DNA from: Gammaproteobacteria bacterium
Lineage (GTDB): Bacteria > Pseudomonadota > Gammaproteobacteria > UBA9214
Assembly (NCBI GenBank): GCA_029859555.1
Contig: JAOUCV010000173.1
Coordinates: 1-5,192, forward strand
DNA: 5,192 nucleotides
Direction of reading: 5' to 3'
The stretch's first letter is position 1. Every line of letters starts with the position of its first letter. A program made the position numbers and the translations under genes. Below are positions 1 through 4,760 of this stretch, one piece after another. The notes under the pieces were generated by a model, which saw only the letters and a program-made list of their open reading frames with translations, was not told where the DNA came from and did no database searches.

Positions 1-113
1 CCAAGGCGCTGATCCAGGCCGAGCTCAGCCAGCCCCTCATCGAGCAACGCACCATAGTCAACCACGCTGGTGTTTCGCGCCTTGCGGTTACGATTGTAAA
101 GTCCGGTATGCAT
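1..113 (-). CDS. rsmG: Probable RsmG (GidB) 16S rRNA methyltransferase, N-terminal fragment
   Basis: Only the first 37 codons lie in the window and the reading frame stays open to the left edge. RsmG is the SAM-dependent enzyme that methylates N7 of G527 in 16S rRNA. The assignment rests on two points. The gene begins 23 bp after the mnmG stop on the same strand, the usual place for rsmG. Its residues from about 22 onward (LLDEGLAELGL) look like the amphipathic first helix of RsmG proteins. The methyltransferase core is outside the window, so no catalytic motif can be checked. The start is uncertain: the ATG at 113 follows an in-frame TAA and only a weak AGG-like sequence, and a GTG 16 codons further in is possible. 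The first 18 residues are rich in Arg and Asn and may be a lineage-specific extension. It is probably cotranscribed with mnmG. Confidence 0.65.
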   Translation of the reverse strand, partial: MHTGLYNRNRKARNTSVVDYGALLDEGLAELGLDQRL

Positions 114-136
114 GGCCTGTTATAGATGCATTGTCG

Positions 137-2029
137 TTAAGCGCGTTTGCGAGTCACCTTGTGACGTTTCATGTGTATCAACAACAGCGACACCGCCGCT
201 GGCGTAACGCCGGGTATTCGAGCAGCCTGACCGATGGTTTCCGGTCTCACGGCCCGCAACTTTTCACACGCTTCATTGGAAAGCCCCCGCACCACATTGT
301 AATCGAAATCGATGGGTAAAGGTTGTTCCTGATGACGCTGATGTCGTTCGATTTCTGCCTGCTGGCGTTCCAGGTAACCGGAGTACTTTGCCTGTATCTC
401 GACCTGCTCGGCAATGCCGGCAGCCGTCACGCCCGGACCCAGCCCGTCAACCGCGGTCAGGGTAGCGTAATCCAGTTCCGGCCGGCGTAACAAATCGCTG
501 GCGCGCTGCTCCCGTGCCAGTGGTTTTTCAAGCCTGGCAGACAGGGCGTCGGCCTGCGCAGTCCCCGGTCGCACCCGCAGTGACTGCAGGCGCTGTTGCT
601 CGTTTTCAATGGCCGCATGCCGCACAGAAAATACCCGCCAGCGGTGCTCGTCAACCAGCCCCAGCTCACGACCAACCGGTGTCAGGCGCAAATCTGCATT
701 ATCCTGCCGCAGCGACAGACGATACTCGGCACGGCTGGTAAACATCCGGTAGGGTTCCAGCGTTCCCTGCGTCACCAGGTCATCAACCAGTACACCTATA
801 TAGGCCTCATCACGACGCGGCATCCACGCCGGTTTATCCTGCGACTGGCGCGCTGCATTCAGGCCGGCCAGCAGGCCCTGTGCTGCCGCCTCTTCATAGC
901 CGGTGGTGCCATTAATCTGGCCCGCGAAAAACAGCCCGTTGATAACCTTGGTTTCCAGTGAATGTCGCAGATCGCGCGGATCAAAAAAATCATACTCGAT
1001 GGCATAACCGGGCCGTGTGATGTGCGCGCCCTCAAAGCCGGCGATGGAATGTACCAGCGCTTCCTGCGCCGCCCAGGGCAGGCTGGTGGAGATGCCGTTT
1101 GGATAGACTTCATGGGTATCAAGCCCTTCCGGCTCGATAAATATCTGGTGTGAAGACTTGTCCGCAAAGCGCACCACCTTGTCTTCGATTGACGGGCAAT
1201 AACGTGGCCCGGTGCCCTCTATCGCGCCGCTGTACATGGGCGAATCCACCAGGCCCTCACGGATAATGTCGTGCGTGCGACTGTTTGTATGGGTGATATG
1301 ACAACTCAGCTGGCGTGGATGCTCCTGTGCGCTGCCAAGGTATGACATCACCGGAACCGGCTGGTCGCCTGCCTGTGCCTGCAACTGGCTGTAGTCGATA
1401 CTGCGGCCGTCGATACGCGGCGGCGTACCGGTTTTTAAGCGCTCCACCCGCAGCGGTAATTCACGCAGCCGTGCAGCCAGTGCATTGGCAGGCGGGTCAC
1501 CCGCCCTGCCCCCGGCGACGCTGGTCGCACCAATGTGAATACGACCGCCAAGGAAGGTACCGACCGTCAGGACCACCGTGGGCGCATAAAATTTCAGGCC
1601 CATCCCGGTCAGCACGCCGCGCACCCGCTCCCCCTCTACGATGAGGTCGGCGACTTCCTGCTGAAACAACTGCAGACCCGGCTGGTTTTCGAGTACCCGG
1701 CGTACTGCCTGCCGGTACAACACACGGTCGGCCTGCGCACGGGTAGCACGTACCGCCGGTCCCTTGCTGGCATTCAGCACCCGAAACTGGATGCCCGCCT
1801 GGTCGGTTGCCCGCGCCATCACACCACCCAGCGCATCGATCTCACGCACCAGGTGGCTTTTGCCAATACCGCCGATGGCCGGATTGCAGCTCATCTGGCC
1901 GAGGGTTTCGAGGTTATGCGTCAGCAACAGGGTACGCGCACCGCTGCGTGCGGCAGCCAGTGCCGCCTCGGTGCCGGCATGGCCCCCACCGACCACGATC
2001 ACGTCATAAGCTGTTGAACTGTCTCCCAC
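137..2029 (-). CDS. mnmG: MnmG (GidA), tRNA uridine-34 5-carboxymethylaminomethyl modification enzyme, FAD-binding subunit
   Basis: Complete 630-residue protein, the normal length for the family. With MnmE it installs the 5-carboxymethylaminomethyl group on wobble U34 of certain tRNAs, using FAD, NADH, methylene-tetrahydrofolate and glycine or ammonium in the cytoplasm. Visible signatures are the N-terminal dinucleotide-binding loop GGGHAG (14-19), [11 protein letters not shown] around Cys48, GTFLGG (157-162), [16 protein letters not shown] (197-212), RYCPSIEDK around Cys278, [18 protein letters not shown] (368-385) and [19 protein letters not shown] (429-447). The C-terminal helical domain ([11 protein letters not shown], about 577-587, to the end) is the part known to contact MnmE and tRNA. 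Cys48 and Cys278 match the two conserved cysteines of the family. The start is GTG: an AGGAG lies 6 bases upstream and a TAA is in frame just before it. Nothing looks truncated or altered. The unusual point is that mnmE is not adjacent; three other genes lie between them. Confidence 0.98.
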   Translation of the reverse strand: MGDSSTAYDVIVVGGGHAGTEAALAAARSGARTLLLTHNLETLGQMSCNPAIGGIGKSHLVREIDALGGVMARATDQAGIQFRVLNASKGPAVRATRAQADRVLYRQAVRRVLENQPGLQLFQQEVADLIVEGERVRGVLTGMGLKFYAPTVVLTVGTFLGGRIHIGATSVAGGRAGDPPANALAARLRELPLRVERLKTGTPPRIDGRSIDYSQLQAQAGDQPVPVMSYLGSAQEHPRQLSCHITHTNSRTHDIIREGLVDSPMYSGAIEGTGPRYCPSIEDKVVRFADKSSHQIFIEPEGLDTHEVYPNGISTSLPWAAQEALVHSIAGFEGAHITRPGYAIEYDFFDPRDLRHSLETKVINGLFFAGQINGTTGYEEAAAQGLLAGLNAARQSQDKPAWMPRRDEAYIGVLVDDLVTQGTLEPYRMFTSRAEYRLSLRQDNADLRLTPVGRELGLVDEHRWRVFSVRHAAIENEQQRLQSLRVRPGTAQADALSARLEKPLAREQRASDLLRRPELDYATLTAVDGLGPGVTAAGIAEQVEIQAKYSGYLERQQAEIERHQRHQEQPLPIDFDYNVVRGLSNEACEKLRAVRPETIGQAARIPGVTPAAVSLLLIHMKRHKVTRKRA

Positions 2030-2035
2030 CCTGCT

Positions 2036-2040
2036 CTCCT
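2036..2040 (-). promoter_or_regulatory. Ribosome binding site that fixes the mnmG GTG start
   Basis: On the minus strand AGGAG lies 6 bases before GTG at 2029. No in-frame ATG gives the full Rossmann start, and an in-frame TAA lies 8 codons upstream. This site therefore supports GTG as the initiation codon. Confidence 0.75.
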
Positions 2041-2057
2041 GCCTGAAAATTTACCAG

Positions 2058-2087
2058 ATTCTACGCCCTCACCTGAATGCGAGCCAA
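2058..2087 (-). promoter_or_regulatory. Candidate sigma70-type promoter for mnmG
   Basis: Reading the minus strand, TTGGCT (2087-2082) is separated by 18 bases from TAGAAT (2063-2058). The -10 matches the consensus at five of six positions and the -35 at four. Transcription would begin near 2051, about 20 bases before the GTG. Because mnmE is far away and a plus-strand gene intervenes, mnmG needs a promoter of its own here. Prediction by eye only. Confidence 0.4.
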
Positions 2088-2131
2088 TACACCAACAAAA
2101 GCCGCAGAAAGACGCCGTTACTATCTGTTTA

Positions 2132-2160
2132 TTCGAATATCTTGTGTTAAGATACGCGAA
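2132..2160. repeat. 29-bp interrupted dyad overlapping the probable promoter of the 2184 gene
   Basis: TATCTT (2138-2143) and AAGATA (2149-2154) form a perfect inverted repeat around the 5-base centre GTGTT. An outer pair, TTCG (2132-2135) and CGAA (2157-2160), extends it across a symmetric 2-base mismatch. A -10-like TAAGAT (2148-2153) falls within the right arm, while no good -35 is visible. It could be an operator for a dimeric repressor or a hairpin at the 5' end of the message. It lies 24-52 bases before the start codon of the coiled-coil gene and about 100 bases from mnmG. Confidence 0.5.
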
Positions 2161-2173
2161 ATTACACCATATA

Positions 2174-2178
2174 AGGGA
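2174..2178 (+). promoter_or_regulatory. Ribosome binding site of the coiled-coil protein gene
   Basis: AGGGA lies 5 bases before ATG at 2184. It supports translation of the plus-strand frame rather than the long antisense frame at 2228-2743, which has no comparable site. Confidence 0.6.
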
Positions 2179-2183
2179 AAGCC

Positions 2184-2756
2184 ATGAGACTTTTGGAATT
2201 CAACCTCGATGCAGGCGGCGCTAACCCTCAATCAAAGACACCCCCGCAAACACCACGCAAACAGGCGGTCCGCCCCGTCAAACTGGCAAAATCAGCGTCC
2301 CCCGCAAAATCCGGCAAGGTGTTTCCGTTAAATTCCAGCAAAACGCCTGACAAAACGCTTAAACCGATCGACCTGGAACAACTGCAGCAGCGCATCGAGG
2401 TGCTGGAACGCCGCATACTGGCACGCAACGGAAAAACTGCCGAGCATCCGGCCAGCCACGACCTGGAACTGCTAAAACAACGCGTGTCGCGACTGCAGCA
2501 GAGTGTGCACGCCGAACTCTGGGCAGCGCGGCAGCGTGAGCACACCATGCTGGAAATTCTCAGCAAGCCTTCCCTCAAAACCCGGGTGATACAAGGCCTC
2601 CAGAGGTTCAGACAGGAACAGTTACCTGCTGCCGGTCGCTGGCTGTCGAGATGCTCACAGCAATGGTGGAAGGACAGCCAGCCAGAATGGTGGGCAGGCT
2701 TTGCGCAAGCCTGGCAGGAGTCACTCGACAAGGCACGCGGCATCCCGCGTCAATAA
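2184..2756 (+). CDS. Basic coiled-coil, Trp-rich protein of unknown function
   Basis: A 190-residue protein I do not recognise. Three zones are visible. Residues 10-62 are low-complexity and rich in Lys, Pro, Ser and Thr, so probably disordered and basic. Residues 63-126 (starting IDLEQLQQRIEVLERR) have heptad-like hydrophobic spacing with many Gln, Glu, Leu and Arg, interrupted near 83-92, and suggest a two-segment coiled coil. Residues 130-190 are helical-looking and unusually rich in Trp (153, 161, 162, 169, 170, 177, plus Trp113). There is no signal peptide or membrane segment, so a cytoplasmic protein that self-associates or binds nucleic acid or membrane surfaces is conceivable; this is inference only. 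The frame has a good ribosome site and ends in TAA 18 bp from the convergent tetR stop. It faces away from mnmG. It is probably a real gene, because a plausible protein architecture runs its whole length. Confidence 0.75.
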   Translation: MRLLEFNLDAGGANPQSKTPPQTPRKQAVRPVKLAKSASPAKSGKVFPLNSSKTPDKTLKPIDLEQLQQRIEVLERRILARNGKTAEHPASHDLELLKQRVSRLQQSVHAELWAARQREHTMLEILSKPSLKTRVIQGLQRFRQEQLPAAGRWLSRCSQQWWKDSQPEWWAGFAQAWQESLDKARGIPRQ

Positions 2757-2774
2757 AGCCGTGACGGTCCCGGG

Positions 2775-3440
2775 TTATGCGGCAGCCGCCTGCAGGCCAC
2801 TCCACAATAGTTCCAGCTGTTGTCGATACATGGCACCAATCGCCGCTGCATTGGTATGCTGAATAGCCAGTGGCACACCATAAAAGATCGACACCAGCCC
2901 CACCATCGCAGCCGATATAGCGGTATTCGCAGGCAGATCGCCCTGCTCTATCGCGGCTTCCAGAGAACTGCGCAACAAGCCTTCAAGACTCTCATCGGAC
3001 ATTTCTTCTATGCCGTCAAGATCCGAGAACGCCATCATGCGCTCGGCCATTGTAATCTCCGGGCCTTCGCGACGCTCACGTGAGAGGGCCTCATGTGCAA
3101 TGATTTCCGCCATCAGGCCCGGCTTCTTCTGAATCTGGATCGCGGTATAGCGAAACAGTGACTCGATGACGGCCAGCCCCTTACCCTGCTGTTCAGCCTG
3201 ACGGCCATACCAGTTCAGCTCAAGTGTCCACAAACGATCCAGGTAGACAATGAGATCTTCTTTCTTCGGAAAATAATTAAAAAAGGTTGCCTCTGAAATT
3301 TGCACACGTTCGCTCAGGGCCTTCACCGACAGCGTCTCGAAGGACGCAGCTACAAGGTGATTTGTCACCGCCTCCCCCAGCGCCAGCCGGGTCTTGGCGA
3401 ACTTGCGTTGTCGTAGAGAGGGGCGTGTGTTCTCAGACAT
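2775..3440 (-). CDS. TetR/AcrR-family transcriptional regulator
   Basis: A 221-residue protein of typical TetR-family size. The N-terminal DNA-binding domain covers about residues 12-65. The helix-turn-helix LSVKALSERVQISEATFF (37-54) runs into NYFPKKEDLI (55-64), the classical junction of recognition helix and helix 4. Residues 70-221 form the variable, all-helical ligand and dimer domain, which gives no hint of the inducer. Such proteins usually repress their own gene and neighbours until a small ligand binds. The ATG at 3440 is the first possible start, with an in-frame TAA three codons upstream. An AGGG lies 12 bases upstream, rather far for a ribosome site. A strong promoter precedes it, and a repeated element spans the expected start point, as would suit autoregulation. 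Likely targets, by inference, are itself and the methyltransferase gene, which carries the same element upstream. It is convergent with the coiled-coil gene. Confidence 0.93.
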   Translation of the reverse strand: MSENTRPSLRQRKFAKTRLALGEAVTNHLVAASFETLSVKALSERVQISEATFFNYFPKKEDLIVYLDRLWTLELNWYGRQAEQQGKGLAVIESLFRYTAIQIQKKPGLMAEIIAHEALSRERREGPEITMAERMMAFSDLDGIEEMSDESLEGLLRSSLEAAIEQGDLPANTAISAAMVGLVSIFYGVPLAIQHTNAAAIGAMYRQQLELLWSGLQAAAA

Positions 3441-3447
3441 TGATTTA

Positions 3448-3468
3448 GCTTACCCTAAAAATATACAT
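3448..3468 (-). promoter_or_regulatory. Shared element, copy A (tetR leader), candidate TetR operator
   Basis: On the plus strand this reads GCTTACCCTAAAAATATAC followed by AT. Against copy B (4726-4744) it differs by one substitution and a 2-bp insertion. It covers the predicted tetR start point (about 3465) and the early leader, a position where a bound repressor would block transcription. The last base of the element lies 7 bases before the tetR ATG. Confidence 0.55.
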
Positions 3469-3471
3469 GGC

Positions 3472-3499
3472 ATTATTAATTAAATTGTAAGAATGTCAA
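3472..3499 (-). promoter_or_regulatory. Strong sigma70-type promoter of tetR
   Basis: On the minus strand TTGACA (3499-3494), a perfect -35, is followed after 16 bases by AATAAT (3477-3472), five of six positions of the -10 consensus. Transcription would start near 3465 and give a leader of about 25 bases. The 8-bp palindrome TTAATTAA overlaps the -10 edge (3476-3483). This is the best promoter in the window. Confidence 0.7.
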
Positions 3500-3517
3500 C
3501 TGCTTAATGCACCTGGC

Positions 3518-3601
3518 AGCCAAACCGGGCAAAACCCTATAAAAGCCATATTTTTTATGTGGAAAGAGGGTTATTGCCGCAGAAAAGCCAAAAACCGGGC
3601 A
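3518..3601. repeat. Imperfect direct repeat pair, 68 bp apart
   Basis: AGCCAAACCGGGCA (3518-3531) recurs as AGCCAAAAACCGGGCA (3586-3601); the second copy has two extra A bases and is otherwise identical. The left copy overlaps the left arm of the inverted repeat 3528-3578, so the two repeats enclose that hairpin. Function unknown. Confidence 0.5.
3528..3578. repeat. Inverted repeat with an 11-bp stem and one bulged base
   Basis: GGCAAAACCCT (3528-3538) pairs with AGGGTT and TTGCC (3567-3572 and 3574-3578), leaving A3573 bulged. Inside the loop a second stem is possible between ATAAAA (3539-3544) and TTTTAT (3553-3558). No T-run follows on either strand, so it does not look like a terminator. 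It may be structured RNA or an operator. Confidence 0.5.
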
Positions 3602-3648
3602 GTGTGAGCCCCCTGTTATTGAAGTTAATAACAACAAATACAATAAGA

Positions 3649-3667
3649 TATACTATTATCTAGTATA
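3649..3667. repeat. 19-bp palindrome, candidate protein-binding site
   Basis: TATACTA (3649-3655) and TAGTATA (3661-3667) form a perfect 7-bp inverted repeat around TTATC. The size fits a dimeric repressor site. It lies about 150 bp upstream of the tetR -35, too far for simple promoter blocking. Extreme AT content makes chance palindromes more likely here. Confidence 0.45.
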
Positions 3668-3686
3668 ATCTAAATATATAGCATAC

Positions 3687-3713
3687 CCGCATAAATAGCT
3701 GCAATCTATGCGG
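3687..3713. repeat. Inverted repeat with a 7-bp stem and 13-base loop
   Basis: CCGCATA (3687-3693) pairs perfectly with TATGCGG (3707-3713). It lies 42-68 bp beyond the methyltransferase stop on that gene's strand. It could stabilise the 3' end of the mRNA, but the following bases are mixed A and T, not a clean U-run. Confidence 0.45.
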
Positions 3714-3734
3714 ACAAGCGCCACACTGTACAAA

Positions 3735-3751
3735 GCTGACTCTAAATATAG
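3735..3751 (-). repeat. Shared element, weaker copy C, beside the methyltransferase stop
   Basis: GCTGACTCTAAATATAG matches copy B (GCTTACTATAAATATAC) at 14 of 17 positions without gaps, in the same orientation. It starts 5 bp after the methyltransferase stop, so copies B and C flank that gene as direct repeats. The 10-mer TCTAAATATA within it also occurs at 3669-3678. The element overlaps the stem-loop 3739-3754. Confidence 0.4.
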
Positions 3752-3754
3752 AGT
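3739..3754 (-). terminator. Small stem-loop just after the methyltransferase stop, weak terminator candidate
   Basis: ACTCTA and TAGAGT form a 6-bp stem with a 4-base loop, 2 bases beyond the TAG stop. The stem is AT-rich and no U-run follows on the minus strand, so efficient intrinsic termination is doubtful. Confidence 0.25.
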
Positions 3755-3755
3755 T

Positions 3756-4658
3756 CTATCTATTTATTTGCGTGCTTGCTGCCTCCAGCTCCAGTACCAG
3801 CAAACGATAGCTTTTGTATTTTTCAAATACCGCCTGGCTGCGATGCCCTGAAAGGTATTTGTAACGGGCGCGTGCCAGCTTGCGTCGCGCCAGCCATTTA
3901 AGCATCCGGGTGAGTTTCGGATAGGCACCAAGCAAATACTCATCGATGCATAACAGCGCCGGCTGCAGACGCCGGGTCAGCCATTCATCCAGCAAGGCAA
4001 TATTGGGGCTGACACGCGTGGTCAGGTCTTCATCGTGACGGATCTGAAATGCCGAGGCTTCAACCGCCCGGTAAAAATCAGCCAGCAGATGGCCTCCACT
4101 GAAACTGCGATCACCGTGTTCGCCATCACAATGCGCCGCGCTCTTGAAAAAATCACAAATGACCAGCCGTCCACCCGGGCGCAACAGACCGGGCGCCTGT
4201 GCAAAAATATCCGGCAAGGGGATGTATTGAAAACTTTCACTGAACAGCAAGAGGTCATAGTGGTGCTGCAGTTGCTGAAACGGCAAGGCCTCGAAGCGGC
4301 ATTCAAACAAACTTGTATCCTGTTGCGCTAATGTGGCCAGGCGCTCACGCACCAGCCGGTTCAGGTGCGCAGATGGATTGACGGCATCAACGCGATAACC
4401 CTGTTGCAGTAATTGTTGCAACAGGTGGCCGGTGCCACAGCCGATATCCAGCAGGCGTGGTTGTTTGCTATCAGCAAGTAGTCGTGCGAGCAACGCCAGC
4501 AGCAGCGCCGTATAGCGTTGCTGGGCGAGGGCGATGTTACCAGCCGACACCTCCAGATCCGCATCCCAGAGTCCGTAATGCAGATCTTCTACGTCAAGTA
4601 ATTGCTGCGCCAGCAGCAGCCCGAGTTCACGGGATGACATGCGCTCTTTATCTATCAT
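3756..4658 (-). CDS. Class I SAM-dependent methyltransferase
   Basis: A complete 300-residue protein with a seven-strand methyltransferase fold. Motif I, LLDIGCGTG (69-77), is the canonical SAM-binding loop. Strand 2 ends in VDAVNPS (90-96), with Asn94 where many relatives carry an acidic residue for the SAM ribose. Motif IV is YDLLLFSESFQYIP (134-147), and LLRPGGRLVICDFF (158-171) is the strand 5 region. The layout, with HYGLWD (27-32) near the start and a long helical, basic C-terminal extension (about 225-290, ending near YKSYRLLVLE), resembles UbiE or Methyltransf_11-type enzymes acting on small molecules or lipids. That is inference, and the substrate is unknown. The ATG at 4658 has GAGG 6 bases upstream and is preferred to Met7. 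It lies 102 bp after mnmE on the same strand, across an AT-rich gap with its own promoter-like sequences, and carries the element also found before tetR. Confidence 0.93.
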   Translation of the reverse strand: MIDKERMSSRELGLLLAQQLLDVEDLHYGLWDADLEVSAGNIALAQQRYTALLLALLARLLADSKQPRLLDIGCGTGHLLQQLLQQGYRVDAVNPSAHLNRLVRERLATLAQQDTSLFECRFEALPFQQLQHHYDLLLFSESFQYIPLPDIFAQAPGLLRPGGRLVICDFFKSAAHCDGEHGDRSFSGGHLLADFYRAVEASAFQIRHDEDLTTRVSPNIALLDEWLTRRLQPALLCIDEYLLGAYPKLTRMLKWLARRKLARARYKYLSGHRSQAVFEKYKSYRLLVLELEAASTQINR

Positions 4659-4664
4659 GCGACA

Positions 4665-4668
4665 CCTC
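4665..4668 (-). promoter_or_regulatory. Ribosome binding site of the methyltransferase gene
   Basis: GAGG on the minus strand lies 6 bases before ATG at 4658. It favours this start over the in-frame ATG at 4640. Confidence 0.6.
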
Positions 4669-4686
4669 GCCCGGCAACAGTCAATT

Positions 4687-4715
4687 ATTATTTATAATTA
4701 ACAACCTGTTAACAA
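4687..4715 (-). promoter_or_regulatory. Candidate proximal promoter of the methyltransferase gene
   Basis: On the minus strand TTGTTA (4715-4710, four of six consensus bases) and AATAAT (4692-4687, five of six) are 17 bases apart. They would start transcription near 4680, about 22 bases before the ATG. If this is the true promoter, the shared element lies upstream of the -35. The AT-rich setting makes chance matches common. Confidence 0.4.
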
Positions 4716-4725
4716 CATTAATAAT

Positions 4726-4744
4726 GCTTACTATAAATATACAT
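4726..4744 (-). promoter_or_regulatory. Shared element, copy B (upstream of the methyltransferase), candidate TetR operator
   Basis: On the minus strand it reads ATGTATATTTATAGTAAGC. It matches copy A in the tetR leader at 18 of 19 aligned positions with a 2-bp indel. As in copy A, a -10-like hexamer lies 3 bases upstream, here TATAAC at 4753-4748, and an ATG triplet begins 7 bases downstream (4718). The -10-like hexamer lacks a good -35; the region 16-17 bases further upstream falls in the last codons of mnmE. Confidence 0.55.
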
Positions 4745-4758
4745 CGTGTTATATATTT
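4735..4758. repeat. 24-bp imperfect palindrome overlapping copy B
   Basis: AAATATA (4735-4741) and TATATTT (4752-4758) are perfectly inverted. Across the 24 bases, 9 of 12 symmetric pairs are complementary, with the centre between 4746 and 4747. The dyad begins 2 bp after the mnmE stop and overlaps the -10-like TATAAC. Such symmetry is expected of a dimeric repressor site. Copy A keeps only the half facing its gene. Confidence 0.45.
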
Positions 4759-4760
4759 GA

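Larger units (their letters stand above)
3441..3755. other. AT-rich, repeat-rich intergenic region between the methyltransferase and tetR genes
   Basis: These 315 bp contain no credible coding frame. They hold the tetR promoter and leader (3441-3499), an imperfect direct repeat (3518-3601), four inverted repeats (3528-3578, 3649-3667, 3687-3713, 3739-3754) and one weaker copy of the shared element (3735-3751). Composition is clearly more AT-rich than the flanking genes, most of all at 3620-3680. It could hold regulatory sites, a small RNA or remnants of a lost element. Nothing here identifies a known RNA family. Confidence 0.7.

Noticed and set aside
1535..2017. Long plus-strand frame (160 codons) inside mnmG
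   Set aside because: Antisense shadow of a highly conserved gene. The translation shows no recognisable features.
2030..2183. Possible replication origin next to mnmG, as in E. coli
   Set aside because: No TTATCCACA-like DnaA boxes are seen in this gap or in the other intergenic regions. One loose GTGTCCACA-type match inside tetR is isolated and within coding sequence.
2228..2743. Long minus-strand frame (171 codons) antisense to the coiled-coil gene
   Set aside because: No ribosome site, and a Cys/Ser/Arg-rich translation without domain character. The plus-strand frame has a ribosome site and a sensible architecture.
2748..2766. Hairpin CGTCA/TGACG at the tail-to-tail junction of the coiled-coil and tetR genes
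   Set aside because: Only a 5-bp stem with a 9-base loop, overlapping the stop codon, and no T-run on either strand. Not supported as a bidirectional terminator.
3557..3607. Small plus-strand frame of 16 codons (MWKEGYCRRKAKNRAV)
   Set aside because: No ribosome site, and it lies inside the inverted-repeat and direct-repeat region. Too short to support.
3756..4658. Idea that the methyltransferase is a tRNA wobble-modification enzyme working with MnmE and MnmG
   Set aside because: Only proximity suggests it. The sequence shows a generic class I fold resembling small-molecule or lipid enzymes, and the gene seems to be under separate control.
2030..4760. Insertion sequence, integrase, tRNA gene or CRISPR array that might explain the inserted block
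   Set aside because: No transposase or integrase frame, tRNA-like sequence, terminal inverted repeats at the block edges, or regularly spaced repeats were seen.
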